Source: CAZGKX01 sp964525945
Lineage (GTDB): Bacteria; Pseudomonadota; Gammaproteobacteria; Legionellales; Legionellaceae
Direction of reading: 5' to 3'
NCBI GenBank assembly: GCA_964525945.1
Contig: CAZGKX010000002.1
Location: 1 to 64,000 of the forward strand
Length of the DNA: 64,000 bases
The notes beneath the pieces were generated by a model. The model did not search any database. It worked only from the letters and a program-made list of their open reading frames with translations, and had not been told where the DNA came from. Positions within the stretch are counted from its first letter, which is position 1; each line of letters starts with the position of its first letter. Shown one piece after another: positions 18,171 to 25,764 of the stretch. A program made the position numbers and the translations under genes.

Positions 18171-19122
18171 GGGTGATTTCTTGCTTAACATTGTACAAAG
18201 GACGGTTTTTTGTTTCGATTAAAATACGGCTGATGTATTCTGAAATAATCGCCAAAAATAAAAATAGCATGGAAAATAAACCAGCGATAAGAAAAATAAT
18301 TGAAGCCATGCCATCCGCTAATTGCTGATGTGTGAATAATTTTTGAATTAAAATAAAACCAGCATAAAGCATCATTACAATACTGATCAGCACAGAAAAA
18401 AGGGACATGACACGCAATGGCCTGGAGGAAAAACCAATGATGGAATCAAGCGACAAATTGATTAATTTTCGAACATTGTATTTGCTTTTTCCCGCTGCAC
18501 GAGGCGGGCAATGGTAGGTAATGCTTGCTGTTCTAAAACCAACATAGGCAAACATCATGATCAAATGTCGGTTGCTTTCTTTCATTTTTTTTAATGAATC
18601 CACTACTTTTCGGCTCAATAAGCGAAAATTTCCTGTGTCAGAAGACAGATCAAACCCCGTCATTTTACGAGAAAACCGATAAAACAAGCTTGCTGTGGTT
18701 TTTTTAAACCAAGATTCATCCTCACGGTTCAGGCGTGACGCACAGACCACATCAAACCCTTCTTTTGCTTTTTTAACCATATCTGGAATCAGTTCAGGTG
18801 GGTGTTGCAGATCGGTGTCCATTAAAATGACATAATCACCCAAGGCATGATCAAAACCCGCAGTGGATGCAATTTCGTGCCCATAGTTTCTGGAAAATGA
18901 AATGAGCCGAATGTTTTTATTGCCCTTGATGTAGGATGAACAGCGTGACACTGTGTGATCCGAAGAACCATCGTCAATGAGAATAAGTTCATAATCGTTA
19001 AAAAACTTATCTAAAACAGCCGTAGCACGTTCAATGTATGTTTCAATGATATCTTCTTCATTAAACATGGGGGCAATGACAGAGAGTTTACAATCAGAAA
19101 GTTTTATTGTTCGATGCGGCAT
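18145..19122 (-). CDS. GT2 polyprenyl-phosphate glycosyltransferase (FlmF2/ArnC-like)
   Basis: Membrane-anchored GT2 enzyme that loads a nucleotide sugar onto undecaprenyl phosphate. The GT-A domain shows LSVIAPMFNEEDIIETYI, ELILIDDGSSD, ISFSRNYGHEIASTAG, and the metal-binding MDTDLQHPPELIP. The C-terminus has two transmembrane helices (PLRVMSLFSVLISIVMMLYA and a second hydrophobic segment), as in DPM1/ArnC/GtrB. At 325 aa it is typical. It is the first gene of the cassette and diverges from dapD. Confidence 0.9.
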   Translation of the reverse strand: MPHRTIKLSDCKLSVIAPMFNEEDIIETYIERATAVLDKFFNDYELILIDDGSSDHTVSRCSSYIKGNKNIRLISFSRNYGHEIASTAGFDHALGDYVILMDTDLQHPPELIPDMVKKAKEGFDVVCASRLNREDESWFKKTTASLFYRFSRKMTGFDLSSDTGNFRLLSRKVVDSLKKMKESNRHLIMMFAYVGFRTASITYHCPPRAAGKSKYNVRKLINLSLDSIIGFSSRPLRVMSLFSVLISIVMMLYAGFILIQKLFTHQQLADGMASIIFLIAGLFSMLFLFLAIISEYISRILIETKNRPLYNVKQEITHESINNSD

Positions 19123-19224
19123 TGTCGTATGATAATTCGATAATTTGAGGATGAAATGATAGCATCAATTCCCTCATCAATATATGATCAGAAGAACTTC
19201 ATGACCCGTTTTAGGTGAAACACC

Positions 19225-20040
19225 ATGGCCCTACAAGACATTATTGAACAACATTTTGAACAACGCCAAACTTTATCACCCGACAATGCGCCTTCCTCCC
19301 TTATCGCAGCAATTGATGAAACAATAACCGCACTCGATAAAGGACAAATCCGAGTTGCCGAAAAAATAAAGGGTGAATGGATTGTTCACCAATGGCTGAA
19401 AAAAGCCGTGCTATTGTCTTTTCGTGTGTACCCTAAACAAGTGTTTGAAGCAGGATTTTGTCAATTCTACGATCAAATACCCCTCAAATACACTGACGTG
19501 GGAGCAGACAATTTTAAAGACAACGGGGTTCGAGTCATCCCCCATGCCATCGTACGGCGGGGTGCCTATATTGGCAAAGGCAGTGTGTTGATGCCCTCAT
19601 ATGTCAACATGGGTGCTTATATTGATGAAGGCGTGATGGTCGACACGTGGGCCACGGTGGGATCGTGTGCACAAATCGGCAAAAATGTTCATATATCAGG
19701 TGGTGCCGGCATTGGCGGTGTTTTGGAACCGCTGCAAGCGAATCCCACCATCATTGAAGACAATTGTTTTATTGGTGCGCGTTCTGAAGTCGTGGAAGGT
19801 GTCATCGTTGAACAAAATTCTGTTATTTCGATGGGCGTATTTTTAGGCAAAAGCACGAAAATATACAATCGCCTCACGGGTGACATTAGCTACGGACGTA
19901 TTCCAGCTGGATCAGTGGTCGTTGCGGGTAGTTTACCCAGTGAAGACAAAACCCATGGTTTGTATTGCGCCGTTATTGTGAAGCAGGTCGATGCACAAAC
20001 ACGTGCAAAAGTGAGCATCAACGAATTATTGCGGGTTTAG
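19225..20040 (+). CDS. dapD: Tetrahydrodipicolinate N-succinyltransferase DapD
   Basis: Succinyl-CoA:tetrahydrodipicolinate transferase of the succinylase branch of diaminopimelate/lysine synthesis. An N-terminal helical domain is followed by a left-handed beta-helix (VRRGAYIGKGSVLMPSYVNM, VDTWATVGSCAQIG, NVHISGGAGIGGVLEP) and the C-terminal SLPSEDKTHGLYCAVIVKQV. At 271 aa it is full length. AGGTG precedes the ATG. It is followed by dapE one base later, so the two are one operon. Confidence 0.97.
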   Translation: MALQDIIEQHFEQRQTLSPDNAPSSLIAAIDETITALDKGQIRVAEKIKGEWIVHQWLKKAVLLSFRVYPKQVFEAGFCQFYDQIPLKYTDVGADNFKDNGVRVIPHAIVRRGAYIGKGSVLMPSYVNMGAYIDEGVMVDTWATVGSCAQIGKNVHISGGAGIGGVLEPLQANPTIIEDNCFIGARSEVVEGVIVEQNSVISMGVFLGKSTKIYNRLTGDISYGRIPAGSVVVAGSLPSEDKTHGLYCAVIVKQVDAQTRAKVSINELLRV

Positions 20041-20041
20041 T

Positions 20042-21172
20042 ATGTGGTCAATCAAAGAGATTCTCACAAAACTGGTCAATTACCCTTCGGTTACGCCACA
20101 TGATGAGGGGTGCCAACATTATATACTGGAACTTTTACAGGCCTTAGGGTTCAAGTGCCAAAACATGGACAATCCCCCAGTGTCTAATTTGTATGCTCAA
20201 ATAGGCAACAGCCAACCACTCTTCATTTTTGCAGGCCACACCGATGTTGTTCCTGTTGGCGATCGTTCAAAATGGGCAACCAACCCCTTTGCGCTTGTCG
20301 AACAAGATGGTTTTTATTATGGCCGTGGGGTAGCTGATATGAAAGGCAGCATTGCGGCCATGTTGGTTGCTGCCAAGCATTTTGTGGATAAGCATTCCAC
20401 GTTCCAGGGCAGCTTAGGATTTTTAATCACCAGCGGTGAAGAAGGCAATCAGTACGATTTAGGTACCCCGTATGTAATGAACACGTTAAAAAAACAAGGG
20501 CTCCTTCCCCGCTATTGTGTAGTTGGTGAACCGTCCAGTACATCAGCGGTAGGGGATGTCATTAAAATTGGACGACGTGGTTCTTTGTCGGGTCAATTAA
20601 CGTTACACGGCAAACAAGGGCATGTGGCTTACCCCCATTTGGCAGAAAATCCCATTCATTCAATATCAAAAGCCGTAACTGAGCTTGTGCAAACCATCTG
20701 GGACAAAGGCAACGATTATTTCCCCCCCACCACTTTTCAAATCACGCACATTCAGGCAGGAGGGCAAGCCAATAACATTATTCCTGGTGAATTAACCTTG
20801 CATTTTAATTTCCGTTATTCAACAGAGCAAACCTGCGCGGGTTTAAAACATGCTATAGAAAACTGTTTTTTGCGGCATCAACTTCATCCTCATATCGATT
20901 GGCAACACAGTGGCGAGCCTTTTTTAACCGCTCAAGGACGTTTGTTAACGAGTAGTGTGAACGCCATAACCCATCACACCCAACAAACGCCAGAATTATC
21001 AACCAGTGGTGGCACTTCGGATGGACGTTTTATTGCTCCATTTGGTGTGGAAGTTATTGAACTAGGGCCAACCAACGCCACGATCCATCAGGTGAATGAG
21101 CGCGTCGGTTGTGAGGAGTTGGAGGTTTTGGCCGCCATCTATTTAACCATTTGCGAAGAGCTGCTTTTATAA
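20042..21172 (+). CDS. dapE: Succinyl-diaminopimelate desuccinylase DapE
   Basis: Di-zinc M20-family hydrolase that removes succinate from N-succinyl-LL-diaminopimelate. Motifs in order: AGHTDVVPVGD (zinc ligands), GRGVADMKGSIAAML, the catalytic TSGEEGNQYDLGT, VVGEPSSTSAVGD, and C-terminal TSGGTSDGRF and IHQVNERV. At 376 aa it is complete. The tight spacing to dapD puts it in the same transcript, and a hairpin of repeat family B follows the stop. Confidence 0.97.
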   Translation: MWSIKEILTKLVNYPSVTPHDEGCQHYILELLQALGFKCQNMDNPPVSNLYAQIGNSQPLFIFAGHTDVVPVGDRSKWATNPFALVEQDGFYYGRGVADMKGSIAAMLVAAKHFVDKHSTFQGSLGFLITSGEEGNQYDLGTPYVMNTLKKQGLLPRYCVVGEPSSTSAVGDVIKIGRRGSLSGQLTLHGKQGHVAYPHLAENPIHSISKAVTELVQTIWDKGNDYFPPTTFQITHIQAGGQANNIIPGELTLHFNFRYSTEQTCAGLKHAIENCFLRHQLHPHIDWQHSGEPFLTAQGRLLTSSVNAITHHTQQTPELSTSGGTSDGRFIAPFGVEVIELGPTNATIHQVNERVGCEELEVLAAIYLTICEELLL

Positions 21173-21179
21173 AAAACCT

Positions 21180-21209
21180 GGTGGGCACGCTTTGCTTTGC
21201 CCACCCTAC
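21180..21209. repeat. Family B repeat; probable convergent terminator
   Basis: GGTGGGCACGCTTTGCTTTG followed by CCCACCCTAC forms a GGTGGGC/GCCCACC hairpin between the convergent dapE and symporter genes. Its reverse complement (GTAGGGTGGGCAAAGC then GTGCCCACC) is nearly identical to a second copy near 34.06 kb. Similar GTAGGGTGGGCAAAGC repeats occur in many Gammaproteobacteria. Confidence 0.7.
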
Positions 21210-21227
21210 AAGTTTATTACGCTCCTA

Positions 21228-22493
21228 TTACATTTGTAGCTCAGCCTCAAAGACAGGTACAGGTGTGTGGGCATTGGCAACTCCGTCATTGACCACTTTT
21301 ACCACACAGGAATCTGACCAAACATTGAGAGCCGTCTCCACCATGTCAATCAAGCTATAAAACGGTAAAATAATTCCCAACAAGGTTATGGGCACATTCA
21401 TGCTGGCCAATAAGCTCGCGCTGAGAAAAAAGCACCCCATCGGAATTCCTGCATTGCCAATGGCAGCTACGGTCGCGACAATCACCCACATCAACATGGA
21501 ACTGATCGAGACATGGATACCGTTGTTTTGCATTAAATAAATAACCGTTGTAAAAATAAATGCCGCACAACCATTCATGTTAATGCTGGTGCAAAGTGGC
21601 AAAACAAAGCGACTGATTTCAGGCTTCACATGCAAATTCTTTTCCACGGTATCCATCGTTACAGGCAAAGTGCCCACTGAAGATTTGGAAAAAAAGGCCA
21701 GCGACAATGCCGGTAACATCCCTCTCATTGCTGCATAAGGTTTAATGCCACGCGATTTTAACCAAAGCGGTAAAATGACAAATCCCTGGATTAAATTAGC
21801 CAAAACAATAACTGATAAATAAGCACCAATGCCTTTAATGGCAACACCACCACGCAGTTGAACCACCGTCGTTGTAATAAACCCAAACAAACCAATGGGT
21901 ATAATTGCAATGATCCATTTGGTAATAACCATGAACAAACCGTGCGCACCTCGAAAAAATTGGGTGATGGTCTGTCTTGGTTGTTCATCAGGGATAAAGC
22001 GAATAGCAATCCCTATCACAATACCAAGAAACAGCACGCTTATGACTTGGTTTTCAAGAAAAGGCGAAAGGAATGTCGTTGGAATAAGGCTTGAAATGTA
22101 TTGCAAATACCCCCCCTGCGAGGCGGGAACGGGGGCTGGCGCCGTTGCCGCAATACTTACCGTTGCCGGATGAATCAGCAAATACAAAACAAAGCTAACC
22201 CCAGCTGCAACCAAAGTGGTGCCCAACGTATAAAACATGGTGCGGCGCCATACTGAACGCATCATCCCATCGGAGCGATAGTTGGATAAAGTCACAATGA
22301 TGGAAAGAGCAATGATGGGTAAGCTGATGCATTTAAAAATTTTAATGAACACATCGGCCACAAATAAACCCAATGTTTTTAAAAACCCTATGTCAGCAAA
22401 GCCACTTACCAGTCCAAGAGCTATCATGATTGCGTATAGCACGGGAGAACTGAATAAGAAATTTGTTTTTTTAGAAGTATGATGAGCGCACAT
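21228..22493 (-). CDS. DAACS-family amino acid/dicarboxylate:cation symporter
   Basis: Inner-membrane secondary transporter of the GltP/GltT/TcyP family. It has eight or so transmembrane helices and two re-entrant loops, with HP1 around FSKSSVGTLPVTMDTV, TM7 NMNGCAAF (family NMDG), HP2 around IGNAGIPMGCFF, and TM8 IDMVETALNVWSDSCVV. At 421 aa it is normal. The substrate is unknown; the family covers glutamate, aspartate, dicarboxylates, serine and cystine. A short Cys-ending upstream ORF sits in its leader, which hints at a cysteine-related substrate. The ATG lies 7 bases after AAGG. It has its own promoter far upstream. Confidence 0.9.
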   Translation of the reverse strand: MCAHHTSKKTNFLFSSPVLYAIMIALGLVSGFADIGFLKTLGLFVADVFIKIFKCISLPIIALSIIVTLSNYRSDGMMRSVWRRTMFYTLGTTLVAAGVSFVLYLLIHPATVSIAATAPAPVPASQGGYLQYISSLIPTTFLSPFLENQVISVLFLGIVIGIAIRFIPDEQPRQTITQFFRGAHGLFMVITKWIIAIIPIGLFGFITTTVVQLRGGVAIKGIGAYLSVIVLANLIQGFVILPLWLKSRGIKPYAAMRGMLPALSLAFFSKSSVGTLPVTMDTVEKNLHVKPEISRFVLPLCTSINMNGCAAFIFTTVIYLMQNNGIHVSISSMLMWVIVATVAAIGNAGIPMGCFFLSASLLASMNVPITLLGIILPFYSLIDMVETALNVWSDSCVVKVVNDGVANAHTPVPVFEAELQM

Positions 22494-22548
22494 AAGAACA
22501 CCTTATTGGTTTGTCTTTTAAAATCAAATCGTTACAATATAATTGAGG

Positions 22549-22614
22549 TCAACAGCAACACGACGCCTTTAAAACAATTATGAAATGATGCACTGCATGA
22601 TTTGAAGTAGACAT
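22549..22614 (-). CDS. 21-codon upstream ORF ending Cys-Cys-Cys; probable cysteine-sensing leader peptide
   Basis: A short reading frame in the symporter leader, too short for routine gene calling. It starts at an ATG seven bases after AAGGA (22622-22626), begins M-S-T-S-N-H and ends A-S-C-C-C (codons TGT TGC TGT) directly before TGA. The stop is 55 bases upstream of the symporter ATG. A good promoter lies just upstream. Consecutive Cys codons at the end of a leader peptide suit ribosome stalling or slowing when charged tRNA-Cys is scarce. ACCT right after the last Cys codons can pair with AGGT in the symporter ribosome-binding site, though this is only four pairs. Function is inferred. Confidence 0.65.
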   Translation of the reverse strand: MSTSNHAVHHFIIVLKASCCC

Positions 22615-22665
22615 TAAAGCATCCTTTTGCACATTAAATGTAAAATATTTATACATTAAGAGCAC

Positions 22666-22693
22666 ATTTTATCATAAAGTGGGGTTTTGTCAA
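22666..22693 (-). promoter_or_regulatory. Sigma-70-type promoter for the leader ORF and symporter
   Basis: On the minus strand TTGACA (22693-22688) is a perfect -35 and TAAAAT (22671-22666) a good -10, with 16 bases between. Transcription would start near 22659, about 45 bases before the upstream ORF. Confidence 0.6.
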
Positions 22694-22855
22694 GAGACAG
22701 GAGCGGGATTGTCGTAGCAAATAAGTTAGAAACACAGTTGGGGAACCATACTTTTGACCGTTGGAACCGCAGCAGACATTACGAGTTTAACATCAATTTC
22801 AGGCATGCAGCATACTCTGAATATAGACCTATTATTCTCAGCTAACACAAACGGG

Positions 22856-23839
22856 TTATAACAATACAAATCCTGACATGGGTATTATGGGCTCAGGTAT
22901 GTCAGATAAACCGCATGTTTGCTTCATCGCGATTTCTATTTTTCGCGAAATAGCGGCTATAGGAACATCCATGACCGTGCCCTCAAAAGGATTCATGGTG
23001 TGTTGCCCCACTTTATCCAAGCAAACAAAAATCCATCCAATGAACATACTCAAGGGCACGACAAGCCAAACCGAATCCAAATGACTCAGCGTAGCAAGCA
23101 ACGAGAAAGGAAGACTCATCAAAAACACCGTGAGAAAATATTTATTGATGGAATGCAAATTACGCGGGTAAGGGAAGTTTTTCAGACGCAAACATTTTTC
23201 CTGCTTTTCTATGAGTTGCTGGAGAAGGCCATGAACTTGCGCGTATAAATGCTCCGGAATACGTTTATTTTTCAATAACATTTCTAGAAAATCGTTTTGC
23301 AACTCCAAACAATACAGGGGTTGTTTTTCGTTCCGCAGAAAAGCCGCGATCGCTGTTGATGATAAGTAAGGGTTGATCGCCTCTTCAATCGGAGTTGCTC
23401 GTTCAGGAATAACGTATGCAATCGTCATAAATTCGTAGGTACCAGGATCATGTAAATTTTCCCAATGTCTATCAGCACGCAGTGCATAACGCAATGCCGT
23501 TAACCACGCCATGTGGAGATTAATGATGTGCTGTTGAAGAGATTTATCGTCTAAGCCTTTAATTTGAAAACTTAACCAATAGCTTAATGATTGAAGTTGG
23601 GTGTATAACTCCAAACCCTCATTGTATCGTCCATACGCTGCGTTGTTTTTAAAGCCAATTAAGAACGCCACAGACGTTCCCATAACGGTTGAAACAAAAG
23701 GAGGGAGTTTGGTAAATAAAGCAACGTGAAAAAAATAATAAACCACAACAGGAATGAACGAGATAAAAAAAAGAAAGCCTATTTCCCGTTTAGTCCATGT
23801 AAAATACCCTGATAATGTAAATTGTTTCCCCACATGCAT
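22856..23839 (-). CDS. Bestrophin-family channel (UPF0187)
   Basis: Membrane protein of the bacterial bestrophin family, thought to be a pentameric ion channel. The N-terminus gives the typical KREIGFLFFISFIPVVVYYF, then the conserved FLIGFKNNAAYGRYNEGLEL (family FR-x2-A-YxRWWEGR). The C-terminal half has two hydrophobic segments and the signature GQHTMNPFEGTVMDVPI with HTMNPFEG. At 327 aa it is normal. It stands alone between the symporter and tag. Ion selectivity cannot be read from the sequence. Confidence 0.88.
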   Translation of the reverse strand: MHVGKQFTLSGYFTWTKREIGFLFFISFIPVVVYYFFHVALFTKLPPFVSTVMGTSVAFLIGFKNNAAYGRYNEGLELYTQLQSLSYWLSFQIKGLDDKSLQQHIINLHMAWLTALRYALRADRHWENLHDPGTYEFMTIAYVIPERATPIEEAINPYLSSTAIAAFLRNEKQPLYCLELQNDFLEMLLKNKRIPEHLYAQVHGLLQQLIEKQEKCLRLKNFPYPRNLHSINKYFLTVFLMSLPFSLLATLSHLDSVWLVVPLSMFIGWIFVCLDKVGQHTMNPFEGTVMDVPIAAISRKIEIAMKQTCGLSDIPEPIIPMSGFVLL

Positions 23840-24110
23840 TGTTCACCTGAATCGTCAATTATACGTTTACAGCTTCACCAAAATTATACAAAACGGCCTA
23901 AGGACGTGCGGGATATAAACAATCATGGTAGCATTATAAACACCATGAATAAAAGAATTTTTTGCATGAACGCAGGCTAAAACCCGCACTGTGAAATTTT
24001 ACATATAGCCCCGCGTACCGGGGATTGAACAATCATCAGCGCTCTCAATTGGTTAGTAAAATATCAGTGAAAAAAAGACTCTGTTTTCAACGGGTTTAAG
24101 GGTCTATGCA

Positions 24111-24143
24111 CAACATTATCCACAGATTTTGTGGATAATGTTG
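24111..24143. promoter_or_regulatory. 14-bp inverted repeat holding two consensus DnaA boxes
   Basis: CAACATTATCCACA (24111-24124) and TGTGGATAATGTTG (24130-24143) are exact reverse complements with a five-base spacer. Each arm contains the perfect DnaA box TTATCCACA, in inverted orientation, 53 bases before the tag start. It could be a DnaA-regulated promoter element or a DnaA-titrating site. The rest of 23840-24195 shows only a weak CCCCG/CGGGG hairpin near 24010. Confidence 0.6.
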
Positions 24144-24195
24144 ATAACCTTCCATGATGAACAAAAAATATTTTTTACACCAAAAGGAAATTTCC

Positions 24196-24777
24196 ATGAA
24201 ACGTTGCCCGTGGGTCGGAACAAACAAACCTCATTATGAACAGTACCATGATTTAGAGTGGGGTATTCCGGTGCACTCTGATCAGAAACATTTTGAAATG
24301 CTGCTATTGGAAGGAGCTCAAGCAGGGCTCAATTGGGAAACAATTTTAAAACGACGCGAAGCGTATCGTCTAGCCTTCAAACAATTTGACCCGCATGCTG
24401 TCGCTTCTATGACAGATGCTGATCTGGAAAAATTGCTCAGTGATTCCAGCATAATCCGCAATCGTTTAAAAATATTTTCTGCCCGTAAAAATGCCCAGGC
24501 TTTCATAAAAATACAACAAGAGTTTGGTTCATTTGATCATTATGTATGGCGTTTTGTGCAAGGTCACCCCAAAATCAATCGTCCTAAAACGTTGCAAGAC
24601 ATTCCTACCCATACGCCCGAATCAGATGCATTGGCCAAAGATTTAAAAAAAAGAGGCATGAATTTTGTGGGTTCAATCATCATTTACGCCTATATGCAAG
24701 CAGTGGGTCTGGTCAATGACCATATTGCAACATGCCACAAGTACCCATCGCTCAATGAACCGGTTTCATTAACGTGA
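24196..24777 (+). CDS. tag: DNA-3-methyladenine glycosylase I (Tag)
   Basis: Base-excision enzyme removing 3-methyladenine from alkylated DNA. The family N-terminus MKRCPWVGTNKPHYEQYHDL has the zinc-binding Cys4 and His, followed by EWGIPVHSDQKHFEMLLLEG, QAGLNWETILKRR, and the C-terminal NFVGSIIIYAYMQAVGLVND with zinc ligands in DHIATC. At 193 aa it fits Tag. The start is chosen for AGGAAA upstream; longer frames would include a non-conserved extension. Confidence 0.95.
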   Translation: MKRCPWVGTNKPHYEQYHDLEWGIPVHSDQKHFEMLLLEGAQAGLNWETILKRREAYRLAFKQFDPHAVASMTDADLEKLLSDSSIIRNRLKIFSARKNAQAFIKIQQEFGSFDHYVWRFVQGHPKINRPKTLQDIPTHTPESDALAKDLKKRGMNFVGSIIIYAYMQAVGLVNDHIATCHKYPSLNEPVSLT

Positions 24778-24942
24778 AACTTGACCTGAAATCTGGCGTC
24801 GTGGAAAAAAATACCATCAAACTTTGCGCCCCAAAATTTTTATTTTGCTCATGCACAACATATCGATTCTAATCTTGACTAGTGAATATATTTTGGACAA
24901 TATAAAGTCAATTAAATATGCAATTTCAGATTGGAGCAATGA

Positions 24943-25242
24943 ATGCCTTCGAGTGATTGGTGGGTCTATATGTTGTTGTGTGAAAACAACACTTACTACA
25001 CAGGTTATACAAACAATCTTACCAAACGTTATCAAGCTCATCTTGCGGGCAAAGGAAGCAAATACACGCGAAGCTTCAAACCCATTTCGATCGCAAAATC
25101 ATGGAAAATACCCGGTGGAAAATGCGATGCAATGAAAGCTGAACGAAGCATTAAAAAATTAACACGGCAAGAAAAAGAAAAAATTGTTCATGCAGATCAT
25201 GATCAATGGCTCCTGCACTTCACAAGTGAAAATTTACCATGA
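24943..25242 (+). CDS. GIY-YIG nuclease family protein (UPF0213)
   Basis: Small 99-aa protein of the YhbQ/UPF0213 type. The GIY-YIG core appears as VYMLLCENNTYYTGYTNNL, then the conserved RYQAHLAGKGSKYTRS and a catalytic-type Glu in MKAERSIKKLTRQEK. The role of this subfamily is poorly defined, perhaps structure-specific DNA cleavage. It is monocistronic between tag and the HU gene. Confidence 0.9.
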   Translation: MPSSDWWVYMLLCENNTYYTGYTNNLTKRYQAHLAGKGSKYTRSFKPISIAKSWKIPGGKCDAMKAERSIKKLTRQEKEKIVHADHDQWLLHFTSENLP

Positions 25243-25329
25243 AGGTGTAACAGGTGCCCCGAAAACTCACAACGCACTGTTGACTTTTATCCTTTCTTTG
25301 CCACATTATTGAATAAGGTTTCACCAACA

Positions 25330-25357
25330 TTGCCCTGCAAGCAACAAATGGTATACC
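25330..25357 (+). promoter_or_regulatory. Probable HU promoter
   Basis: TTGCCC (25330-25335) and TATACC (25352-25357) are spaced by 16 bases, with TGG directly before the -10, an extended -10 element. It lies about 60 bases before the HU start. Confidence 0.5.
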
Positions 25358-25417
25358 GTTCTATATGGCATGACATTTCAGCTATATCCTCTGCTCAAAA
25401 AAACCAAGGAGAATACA

Positions 25418-25693
25418 ATGAAAAAAAAGGAACTGATTGATGCGATCAGCAAAACTGCCGGATTGGGGAAAAAAGATGCGGAAAATGCGTTGCATGCAGT
25501 CATTAGCTCAATCACTGATTTACTGGCCAAAGGCGATTCGATTATTTTACCCGGATTTGCAAGCATATCCGTAAAGAAACGCGCCGCCAGAACCGGTCGC
25601 AATCCATCAACAGGACAACCATTGAACATCCCTGCCAGCAATATAGTTAGTTTCAAAGCTGGATCCAAATTAAAAGAAGCAATTAACGAATAA
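25418..25693 (+). CDS. HU-family DNA-binding protein
   Basis: Histone-like nucleoid protein that bends DNA as a dimer. The sequence MKKKELIDAISKTAGLGKKD, then ALHAVISSITDLLAKGDSII, the beta-arm ARTGRNPSTGQPLNIPAS and the C-terminal VSFKAGSKLKEAINE are all typical. At 91 aa it is normal. The ATG is placed after AAGGAGAA. HupB-like and IHF cannot be cleanly separated by eye, but the arm fits HU. Confidence 0.95.
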   Translation: MKKKELIDAISKTAGLGKKDAENALHAVISSITDLLAKGDSIILPGFASISVKKRAARTGRNPSTGQPLNIPASNIVSFKAGSKLKEAINE

Positions 25694-25707
25694 CTCATCT
25701 GAACATG

Positions 25708-25764
25708 GAGGGTGAAACCGGATAGTCTAGGCCTCTCGCCCTCGTTCCTCAATATTATTTTTTT
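25708..25764. terminator. Intrinsic terminator between convergent genes
   Basis: GAGGGTGA pairs with TCGCCCTC (one G-U) and the stem is extended by a CCGG/GGCC-rich inner part; an AT-rich tail ending in seven Ts follows on the plus strand. It lies directly after HU and abuts the stop of the convergent orphan gene. Confidence 0.65.

Larger units (their letters stand above)
22494..22855. other. Long intergenic leader of the symporter gene
   Basis: This gene-poor stretch holds the symporter promoter and the Cys-ending upstream ORF in its left half. The right half (about 22695-22855), between that promoter and the bestrophin stop, shows nothing I can identify. Confidence 0.6.

Noticed and set aside
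22549..22614. The Cys-ending short ORF as a random reading frame
   Set aside because: Considered, but the spacing to AAGGA, the promoter, the terminal three Cys codons and the symporter context together make a regulatory leader more plausible than chance, so it is kept as a finding.
24111..24143. Idea that the DnaA-box palindrome marks the replication origin
   Set aside because: Only two boxes are present; there is no AT-rich unwinding region, no cluster of boxes and no dnaA/dnaN/gidA neighbours.
24190..24200. A tag start at the earlier ATG
   Set aside because: The upstream extension is not conserved and the internal ATG has a better ribosome-binding site.
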